A stretch of DNA of 18,717 bases from assembly GCA_013416795.1 (NCBI GenBank), contig RQSC01000499.1:1-18717 (forward strand), read 5' to 3'. The position numbers and the translations under genes were made by a program. This DNA comes from Prasinococcaceae sp. CCMP 1430. Its lineage: Eukaryota > Prasinodermophyta > Palmophyllophyceae > Prasinococcales > Prasinococcaceae. Within the stretch, counting starts at the first letter, position 1, and each line of letters begins with the position of its first letter. Shown here piece by piece: positions 9,026 through 16,121 of this stretch. The notes under the pieces are model-generated. The model worked only from the letters and a program-made list of their open reading frames with translations. It was not told the origin of the DNA and did not search any database.

Positions 9026-11812
9026 TCAAAGCTCCCCGGTGCTCCACGTACGCCCCGCGCCCCACCGCTGTGGCAGCAGGTCACCGCCGCTGTCGGCAGC
9101 ACTCGTGGCAAGCAGCGAAAGCACCTCAGCGAACCGCGCAGAATCGCGTACGCTAACCAGCTTCGCAGCCTTCTGCACATGCCTGAGCCCCGCGCCGCTC
9201 GGCCCTGATTCGCCGATCCCCACTCCCGCCCCGCCCCGCGTGCGCTCGCTCGCTGCGCAGCCCTGAAGCGCCTTGCTTGCGGCCTGCCCCGCCGCTTTGG
9301 CCTCCTTGGTGGTGGTGTTTGCCGCTGAAGCTGCGACCACCGCAATGTGCTCGGCCGCGCAGAGGGAAGGCATCACCACGCGCGCGTCGAACGCCCCCTC
9401 GAGCAACCCCACTTGATCGGAGGTGCCCACTATGAGCAGCCTGCCGGCGCCGGGCTCCGGCCTGTTGGCCGCTTGGATGGCTGCCGCCAACACGCCGCCC
9501 AGGCCGGCGCGCACGTACGTCTCCACCGACTCGATGAGCACAGCGCCCGCCGCCCCACCGCGCCGCGCGCCTCCGAGCCCCTCGGCGAGCGCAGCCGCCG
9601 CCTGGTCGGACGTCAGACCTGTCAGCTGGCTGGCAGGCAGCAGCCCCACGCGCGAGAAGGCACCAGCGTGCTCGAGGAGCGCAGCAGACGCAACTTGCAT
9701 CGCGCCGCTACCCGCGGCGCCCTCGACTGACACAGACAGCGTGAGGGCCTGCCCGTCCGCCTCGGCGAGCATGGCCACGAGCCGCGAGGCCTCGTCCAGC
9801 TGGGCCTCGAACGGCGCGCGGGCGCTCTGCGGGAGCGCCTGCGCTGCCACATAGTCAATGCTCATCACGTGGTCCCCGGCCACGTCCCTCACCGCGCTGC
9901 GCAGGTCCGACATTGTGATGTGAGCGAGCGAGTGCGTCGCGCCGTCCTCGTCGCCATCGGCAGCCTGCCCGCCGTCCGCCTCAGGCATGACGCCGATCCA
10001 CACCGACTCCGCGACCGCCGCGTAGCGCTCGAACGCGCGCGCCGACGCCGCCTTGACTGTCGCCGCGAGGTCCGCGCCAGTGAAGCCAGCGGTCTGCGCA
10101 GCGAGAGCGTCCAGGTCCACGTCAGAGGCGAGCAGCCCGGCGCCGCCCAGCCTGTCGGTGTGCACGGCTAGGATCTCCCTCCGCCCCTCGAGGTCCGGCG
10201 GCGCTACCTCGATCTGCACGTCGAATCGGCCGGAACGCAGCAGCGCGGGGTCTATGAGCTCCCTCCTGTTGGTCGTGCCCACGACGAGCACGTTCGATTG
10301 CGCCTCCAGGCCATCCATCTTTGCGAGCAGCGTCGCCACCGCGCCTTCGTACGGCAGCGCCGCAGCGTCGTTGCCCATGAGACCGCGCGCCTTGAACATC
10401 GAGTCGACCTCGTCAAACACGAGCACGTGCAGCTCGGCGTCGTCGCCGTTCTGCTCGGCGTCTTCCTCGGCGGCGGCGAAGAGCTGGCGGATGCGCGCCT
10501 CGCTCTCGCCCGGCGAGCGGTTGATGAGCTCGGGCCCAGACACGAAAGTGGTGTGGCGCGTGCCCATGAACTTTGCCAGCTGTCTGCTCAGCAGCGTCTT
10601 GCCGGTGCCCGGCGGGCCGTAGAGCAGCAGGCCCTTGACGTGGCCCAGCGCGAAGCCCTCGCGGATGTTCCGTGGCAGCAGGCGGCTCGCCAGCACGCGG
10701 CGCATGATCTCCTGCATGGGGCCGGCGAGGCCGCCGATGCCCAGGCGGCTCGCGTTGAGCTCGGGTCGCAGCGCACCGTCGGCGTACCCGACTGCTTCCT
10801 CGAGGGAGCCGGTGAGCCCGCCGGCCGTCGTCACGAGGACGCGCGCACTGCTGCCTCCGCGCCCAGCTGGCAGGCGGCAGTACAGCAGCGAGTGGGGGGA
10901 CTCGACGTCGTGCGCGACGCCCTTGCAGGCGCGTCCGCCCACGTGTACGGTGGCGCCCTCGTCGCCAAAGTTACGCCCCTCCACCGCCAGGAGCACGCCT
11001 CCGCCGCGCGGACACAGCACGGTGACCGCCGCGTCCGCGTCGCTCGCGTTGCAGCCGCTGACGCGCTCGACCACGGGCGTCGCGTACGACAGACCGCAGC
11101 CGCCGTAGCGCGCGCCACCGGAGCGGATCCACTGCTCTCGCGCGTGCTCCTGCTCCTCGGTGAGCTCCGCCTGCGCGACGCAAGTGCCATGCATGGCCTC
11201 GCCGTTTGGCGGCCGGTGGCTCACGATGACGGGGACGTCGAGGCCCGTGCCCGGAGGCAGCGTGCAAGCGATCTCGCGGTATGCCTGCCGATAGCGCACG
11301 CTGGCGCACTCGCGCCCGCCGACGGTCACGCTTGCGCCATCCAGTCCGAAGTCCTCGCCTTTGATCACTATTGTGGCGCCGCCCGCGCTGGGGCACTCGT
11401 ACGTGTGCCCCGTGCCGTCGCAGCCCGAGATGCCCGTGATCGACGGTCCGGCATACGACAGGCCGGCCTCGAGGGTCACGCGCTCGCCTGACTGCGACAC
11501 GGTGACGTCGAGGCCTGCGCCCACTCCCGGCGGCAGGCGGCACGTCAGCGTGTCGTTGCCTCCGGGCGCGGACGCGCCAATGAAGCTCACGCCAGAGCAC
11601 GGCTTCGTGCCCACGCTCACGCGCGCCTGGGCACCGAACCCGAGTCCATTGACGTGGAGCTGCGTGCCACCAGAGGTCGCGCAGCGGCGCGTCGCTGGTC
11701 CGTCCTTCTCGGGGCATCCGCGAACCGAGAGGATGATCGCGTCGCTGCCTGTCGCCAGCGCGGGCGGGGGCGAGGCGCTCACCAGCAGCACTGCGAGCGA
11801 CGCGGCGATCCA
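9026..11812 (-). CDS. IPT/TIG-domain NSF-like double AAA+ ATPase, 5' end unresolved
   Basis: This is a putative AAA+ remodelling ATPase. 928 residues are supported from TGG at 11812, directly after a CAG acceptor-like site; no credible in-frame ATG lies nearby, so a first exon is missing. Residues 1-20 are signal-peptide-like (WIAASLAVLLVSA, then ALATG). Three IPT/TIG repeats follow (about 26-355), each with GG-rich strands, paired Cys and a CRLPPG, CTLPPG or CRLPAG motif. D1 resembles NSF: LGIGGL, HVKGLLLYGPPGTGKT (Walker A about 398-405), VLVFDEVDSM (Walker B about 462-470), sensor GTTNRREL and arginine finger LLRSGRFD. D2 is degenerate: GAAGSGAM replaces the P-loop and VLIESVE replaces Walker B. 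The C-terminus echoes that of NSF. No transmembrane helix separates the IPT and AAA parts. The NSF N-domain is absent, so SNAP/SNARE binding is unlikely. An eIF2B-epsilon fragment lies immediately upstream in another frame. Confidence 0.82.
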   Translation of the reverse strand, partial: WIAASLAVLLVSASPPPALATGSDAIILSVRGCPEKDGPATRRCATSGGTQLHVNGLGFGAQARVSVGTKPCSGVSFIGASAPGGNDTLTCRLPPGVGAGLDVTVSQSGERVTLEAGLSYAGPSITGISGCDGTGHTYECPSAGGATIVIKGEDFGLDGASVTVGGRECASVRYRQAYREIACTLPPGTGLDVPVIVSHRPPNGEAMHGTCVAQAELTEEQEHAREQWIRSGGARYGGCGLSYATPVVERVSGCNASDADAAVTVLCPRGGGVLLAVEGRNFGDEGATVHVGGRACKGVAHDVESPHSLLYCRLPAGRGGSSARVLVTTAGGLTGSLEEAVGYADGALRPELNASRLGIGGLAGPMQEIMRRVLASRLLPRNIREGFALGHVKGLLLYGPPGTGKTLLSRQLAKFMGTRHTTFVSGPELINRSPGESEARIRQLFAAAEEDAEQNGDDAELHVLVFDEVDSMFKARGLMGNDAAALPYEGAVATLLAKMDGLEAQSNVLVVGTTNRRELIDPALLRSGRFDVQIEVAPPDLEGRREILAVHTDRLGGAGLLASDVDLDALAAQTAGFTGADLAATVKAASARAFERYAAVAESVWIGVMPEADGGQAADGDEDGATHSLAHITMSDLRSAVRDVAGDHVMSIDYVAAQALPQSARAPFEAQLDEASRLVAMLAEADGQALTLSVSVEGAAGSGAMQVASAALLEHAGAFSRVGLLPASQLTGLTSDQAAAALAEGLGGARRGGAAGAVLIESVETYVRAGLGGVLAAAIQAANRPEPGAGRLLIVGTSDQVGLLEGAFDARVVMPSLCAAEHIAVVAASAANTTTKEAKAAGQAASKALQGCAASERTRGGAGVGIGESGPSGAGLRHVQKAAKLVSVRDSARFAEVLSLLATSAADSGGDLLPQRWGAGRTWSTGEL

Positions 11813-11884
11813 CTGCGGCGCGCGCCCCTCCGGGCGCGTTCGCTCTCTCCTTCGTGGTGCAGTCGTCCGGCCAGGGCGCGCCGC

Positions 11885-12251
11885 GCGCGGCAGCACAGTC
11901 TGCCCACGTCTTATTGTACGCCAGCCGCAGCGCGCCCACCTCGAGCACCACGTTGTCGTCGGACAGGGACTGCTCAACACCACGCACGAAAGTCTCCTTA
12001 ACCTCCGAGAGGAAGAGCGCGTCCTCGTCGTCTGACTCGACATCCGATTCATCCTCGTCGTCGTCGCCGAAACCTGCCCCGCCCTCCTCGTCGCTCGTGT
12101 CGCAGCGCTCCTCGTCGGCGACGTCCACCAAGGAGCGCTGCGGCGGCGGAGCAAGGCTTGCGAAGGCAGCCTCCTGGTCGACCTTCCACAGCAGCCCCCG
12201 CCCCCCAGCCCCCACCTCGCTCGCACTCTCCGTGCCGGCGCTTCCCTGCAT
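11885..12251 (-). pseudogene. EIF2B5: Fragment of translation initiation factor eIF2B-epsilon
   Basis: About 120 codons on the minus strand match one stretch of eIF2B-epsilon, the catalytic GEF subunit for eIF2. EVGAGGRGLLWKV corresponds to the conserved VGAAGKGYLWK block. It is followed by an Asp/Glu-rich linker and then the first helices of the W2/HEAT domain (SEVKETFVRGVEQSL, VVLEVGALRLAYNKTW). The nucleotidyltransferase-like and left-handed beta-helix regions that should precede it are absent, as is the rest of W2. The open frame carries an ATG at 12251, but the true boundary may be the CAG/GG site just beside it or the N at 12284. It could be an exon of a gene broken by misassembly, a transposed fragment, or an exon captured by the IPT/AAA gene. 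The identity is firm; the status is not. Confidence 0.7.
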
Positions 12252-12283
12252 GCCGCCGTCATCTACGCCGCCGCCGCCACGTA

Positions 12284-12284
12284 N
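12284..12284. other. Single ambiguous base (N)
   Basis: This is the only N in the window. It sits between the minus-strand eIF2B-epsilon fragment and the plus-strand TFIIIC gene, within a GCC/CGC-rich stretch. It may be a consensus ambiguity or a scaffold join. The truncated gene beside it makes a join worth suspecting. Confidence 0.9.
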
Positions 12285-12342
12285 CGCCGCGCCGCGCGCC
12301 TGGCGCCCCCCGCGCGCGATCCGCGCAACGGGCGACGCGGCG

Positions 12343-12828
12343 ATGGACGTCGACACGGCCACGGCGTCGGCGGGGGGCACCGATGCGCCCCCCGAGGACG
12401 ATGAGTACGAATTTGAGGTAGTCGAGGAGCTCGTGCTGCTGCGTGCATCGGAGACGGCGCTCAGCATCGAGCCGGACGACATGCTGCGCATCGAGGGCCT
12501 CGGCACCGACACACCGGAGCTCATCGTGAACGGCGGTGCCCGAGGCGAGCAGAAACTGCGCGGACAGTACGAGCACGTGGTGGGCACCAGCGTGCTGGTC
12601 GGCGGCGATGGACCCAGCGGCCCGGAGGGGCTGCAGCGCGAGCTTCTCAGGCGCAAGGACGCGGGCGAGTCCCTGGCAGACGCCACCACCGTGCTGCGCG
12701 CCCAGGAGGGCGCGCAGCCCATCGTGCTTGGCGTGGCGGACAGCAGGGTAACGCTCACCGGCTATGGGCCGGGGCGCGCGAGCGGGACGGCGCCCTCCAA
12801 GAAGCAGGCAAAGAAAAAGAAGAAGTAA
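12343..12828 (+). CDS. GTF3C6: TFIIIC subunit 6-like protein (GTF3C6)
   Basis: This is a small subunit of TFIIIC, the nuclear factor that binds internal promoters of tRNA and other RNA polymerase III genes. The 161-aa frame has no intron. An acidic N-terminus (about residues 14-30) leads into the family core: an EEL strand, LRIEGLGTDTPELIVNG, and after a short gap YEHVVGTSVLVGG. This corresponds to the GIDTERPILQV and YEDTLGT blocks of human GTF3C6. The C-terminus is Lys-rich (KKQAKKKKK), plausible as a nuclear localisation or nucleic-acid contact. The ATG at 12343 immediately precedes the acidic segment; translation upstream is Arg-rich and unlikely to be coding. The gene ends only 47 bp from the stop of the convergent Lnt-like gene. 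Confidence 0.85.
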   Translation: MDVDTATASAGGTDAPPEDDEYEFEVVEELVLLRASETALSIEPDDMLRIEGLGTDTPELIVNGGARGEQKLRGQYEHVVGTSVLVGGDGPSGPEGLQRELLRRKDAGESLADATTVLRAQEGAQPIVLGVADSRVTLTGYGPGRASGTAPSKKQAKKKKK

Positions 12829-12875
12829 ACGGCGACACCTTACGTTCGAGCGCGCGCGAGCGGAGCGGCCGCACC

Positions 12876-15388
12876 TTAGGTGTGCGCGTGCTGCGCCGAC
12901 CCCGCCTTGGCCGACGCCGCCCCGCGCCTCGTGCCCAGCGCCGTGCCTGCCACGGGATGCGACGTCGACGAGCTGCAGTGCACCTCGTGCACCTCGTCCA
13001 TGTCGGAGCTTGCGGCGACCTGTGCGTGCGTCTGGCGCGTGAGCACCGCCGACGCGAGCAGCACGATCAGCGTCGCGGTGCTCACGCGCACGAAGACCTC
13101 GGACGCGCGCGCACCGCGCCTGCGCGCGCCAGTGTCCACCCCCCCGAGCGTGAGGTGCGCGACCATCGCAGCTCCGTCCGAGCGCTCCGTCGCTTGAGCC
13201 GCGAGCGCGCCGACGTCCATCGCCGCCGCAGGCCGTCCGGCCGCGTCGAACGCCGAGCTAAGCCCGGTCGCCTCCGCCCCGACCGTCGAGTGGCGCAGCA
13301 CAGCAGCGCCAAGCTCGACGGAGCGCAGGCGCGCGACGTGCGTCGCGTGCGGCTCGCGCCCCACGAGGTCGGCCGAGGGCGCCACGATAAGCTCGGCACC
13401 CGCGCGGGCGGCCTGGTACGCGCGGTCGTCGAACTCGATGTCGCTGCCAACGAGCGCCGCCACGGCTCCCAGCGGCGTGAGGGCCACGGGCACTACCTCC
13501 GCGTCGCCGGCCTCGTCGGGGACGGCCGCGCGGGCTTCGCCACCGGGGGCCGGGTAGCGCTTGGCGGCCACCAGCAGCGGCTCGGTGCTCGAGGGCGAGA
13601 GCAGCAGCACCTTGTTCATCACCTGCGCGCGACCGGTCGGCCCGCGGTACACAGCCCCGATGGACATCGCCAGCATCGGGACACCGGGCGTTTGAGGAGC
13701 GGAGGGCGCGCCCTCGTCCTTGCCGACCGCTGCGGCGGCCCCGGCGTCGCCGTCGCGCGCCGCGTCCCAGTCTTCGTCGCCGCCGTCGCCGTCGTCGCCG
13801 CCGCCGCTCCCGCCGCCGACGTCCGCGCTGTCTCCCCTGCTCGCGCTGGCCGCTGCGCCCCTACCGCCCGCCTGGACGCCGGCCTGCCGCCGCTGCTCGG
13901 CGAGGTCTGCCGCCACGTCCGCCAGAAAGGCCGTGGCTCGGTCCACGAGCGCGCTCTCGTTGCTGCCACCCATGACTGGCAATGCGAGCTCTGGCCAGAT
14001 CACCAGCTCGGCGCCCGCCTGCATCTCCCTCCAGGTGCGCACCATCAGCCTGCGCTCCATCTCGGACAGATCGCGGTCGAGCCAGGCCATTTCCTCGGCC
14101 GAGGTCAGCTCTCCGGGAAGGAAGGGGCGCACGCGGCGCCCCACGTCCAACGCGCGGTACGCCCGTTCCTCGGCCTCGCGCCGCTCAAACAGCGAGGATT
14201 CTGCGGCGCGGACTGCGGCGGCCGCCTGCGACGCGCGTGACGCGGCCTCGTCCACGGCGGCCAGAGCGGCCCGGGCGTCCGCGGCCGAGCGCGAGCGCGC
14301 GCCCCCTCGGCCGTCGCCTTCCTCCGACGTTTCTTGCGAGCCGGCTCCGACCGCCTCGCCGCCGACCTCACCGGCACCCTCACCGACGCAGCGCTCGTCG
14401 GCGCCCTCGAGGCGCTCGGCGCCGGGCGCCAGTGCGCATGCGCCGTCCGCTGAAGCGCGGCCGCCGGCGTCCGCGCCGGCGCTCGCGTCCAACCCAGCGA
14501 GCAGCTCGTCCGCCGCTGCCTGCGCGTCGGCAGCCGCCTGCGCCGCCACCTCCATTTCGCCGCGCGCACGCTCGAGCGCCTCGGCCGCCTCGGCGACGGC
14601 AGAGGCGGCGCGGCGCGCCTCCTCCTCGACCTGGCTCGCGTTCTGGTCGCCAGCGTCGCCGCCCTCGGCGGCCCGCCCCGCCCCGGCCTGCGCGCGCCCC
14701 CTTCTTTTCCGTGGCGTTTCGGAGGGCCGCGGGGCGTTTTCCGCCGCACGCGCGCGAAATCCGCCCCGCGGCGGCCCCTCGAGCATGCGCCCCGCCCTCG
14801 GCGACGCGCGACGGCGGCGGCGGCGGCGCGCTCTCGGCGCGCGCGCTTGCGGCGCGCGCCCGCAACGAGCGTCGCCAACGCCGACGCGAGCCACACGAGC
14901 GAAAAGCCCACGAGCTGCGCGCCCGCGAGAGCCGCGAGCTGCACGAGGCTCCCCACGCCGGAGGCGTACCCGATGCGCGTGGCGTTCCCGCCGAAGCCCG
15001 GCGCCAGGCGCGCGCGCACCTCGTCGACGAGCACGACGGCGCACGGCAGGCAGAGCGTCACGGCCAGCGCGACCCACGCCCGCGGGGCGGCGCGGCGCTC
15101 GAGCACGCGCGTGACGACCACAGCGTGTAGCACCGGGGGCAGCGCCGCGGCGAGCGCCGTCCAGCCCACCGCGGCCGCAGCGCCGAGCGGTCCGTTGTCA
15201 TCGACCGCCTCGTTGTTGAGGATGCCGCGCTGGGCGCGCGCGCCCGCCGCTGGGCCGTGGCGCACCACAATCGCGAGCGCGGCGACGGCCGCAGCGGCGA
15301 GCGACCCACCGAGCTCAACAGCGAGCGCGGGCGCCGCCGAGGCCGCGACCACGCCCAGCGCGGACTGCGCGGGCACCACGAGCACCAT
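12876..15388 (-). CDS. Apolipoprotein N-acyltransferase-like CN-hydrolase membrane protein, probably inactive
   Basis: Bacterial Lnt N-acylates lipoproteins at the membrane; the eukaryotic relatives are poorly understood. Proposed exons are 15388-14867 and 14687-12876, giving 777 aa. The N-terminal exon encodes about five transmembrane helices, including SLVQLAALAGAQLVGFSLVWL, like the segment before the Lnt hydrolase domain. An Ala/Glu-rich coiled-coil insertion follows (about 14640-14300). The CN-hydrolase domain keeps the catalytic Glu (IWPELALP, codon 13991-13989) and Lys (AAKRYPAPGGE, codon 13562-13560). At the nucleophile position the usual ICYEI reads VGSDI, so Cys is replaced by Gly (codon 13448-13446). 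One more hydrophobic segment lies near the C-terminus. The donor (CTC/GTTGCG) is weak but phase 0, as is the CAG acceptor. The 5' end is uncertain: a long pyrimidine tract on the coding strand (about 15500-15440) suggests an upstream exon. Confidence 0.72.
14688..14866 (-). other. Probable intron in the Lnt-like gene
   Basis: The membrane domain and the CN-hydrolase domain lie in different minus-strand frames. A 179-nt intron from GTTGCG (14866) to GCGCAG (ending 14688) joins them in phase 0. Alternative phase-0 acceptors lie slightly downstream, before AACGCG and before GTCGAG. The donor is non-consensus, so the exact border is tentative. Confidence 0.45.
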
Positions 15389-15900
15389 CGCGGCCGCGCC
15401 GACGAGCGCGCGGCCGACGCCCCTCGACGCACGCGCGAGCGGAAGGGGGGGGATAGGTTGAAGGACGGGGAAGAGGGAGAGAGGCGGGGGAGGGGGCTGC
15501 GGCCGCACGCCTGCCCCCCTGGCGTTGGTGGACGCCCCGCACGCCTCCGCGCCTGCGAGCGCGGGGGCGCTGCTCCTTCGCCTGCTGCGCCTGGCCTGGG
15601 CAGGCGAACGAGAGGTCGCCGAGGGGCGAGCGCGCTCCGCAGCTTCCAGGCGTCGCAAAGGTCACTCGCCCTCCCAGCGCAGCACCCCTCGGCCTCCTGC
15701 GCCACGTCCGCCCTCTGCGCGCCCAGCCGCCCGCGCCCGCGGCCCGCCTGTGGCGCCCGCGCAGGTGGGCGGAGCGGGCGCGGCGGGCATCGCCTGCAGG
15801 GTGCAGCGCGCGGCCGCGGGCGCCCGAGGCGTTGCCGCGGTGGGGCTGAGGGTGCGCGAGGACGAGGGGGCGCGCCCGACGCCGCTGGACGCAATGCGGC

Positions 15901-15942
<42 letters not shown>

Positions 15943-16121
15943 CGCGGAGAGGCCTTGCTTGGTACATTTACCTCGGAATGGGTGGCAGTCTGGTGCCGTG
16001 CGGGATCGGGGAGGCCGGGGGTGCGGGGTGGTAATGTGTGTGTGGGGGGGGATGGGGAGGCCGAGCAGCGCGCGGCGCGGCACGCTGGGGCGCGCGCACC
16101 GGCCGCGTCAGCCGCACGCGC
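15389..16121. other. Intergenic or 5' region of the Lnt-like gene, no confident gene
   Basis: Open frames on both strands here are Pro/Arg/Gly-rich and none shows a domain. A purine-rich tract at about 15440-15500 (pyrimidine-rich on the minus strand) followed by an AG near 15424-15423 could be the 3' splice site of an upstream Lnt-like exon. The rest holds the poly-G run and presumably the 3' UTR of the desaturase gene. Confidence 0.45.
15903..15942. repeat. 40-nt G homopolymer
   Basis: Forty consecutive G residues are written in the sequence. Such a run can form G-quadruplexes and is hard to sequence or assemble, so its length is uncertain. Read on either strand it yields poly-Gly, poly-Pro or mixed low complexity and is not evidence of coding. 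Confidence 0.95.

Noticed and set aside
10298-11491. Long plus-strand open frame opposite the IPT/AAA gene
   Set aside because: It is a His/Arg/Ala-rich antisense shadow of a gene with clear domains. GC-rich coding DNA routinely opens such frames.
9026-12262. IPT/AAA protein extended in its own frame to an ATG-like start near 12262
   Set aside because: From 12262 to 11812 the frame is an Arg/Thr/Ser-rich shadow of the eIF2B-epsilon fragment in another frame, so it is unlikely to be translated in this phase.
13720-15114. Long Ser/Pro/Arg plus-strand open frame opposite the Lnt-like gene
   Set aside because: It has no domain and its low-complexity Ala/Ser/Pro content is explained by the Ala/Glu-rich coiled coil on the other strand.
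15525-16034. Plus-strand ORF running into poly-Gly, and an antisense ORF with poly-Pro
   Set aside because: Both depend on reading through the G homopolymer and show no recognisable domain, so neither can be supported as a gene.
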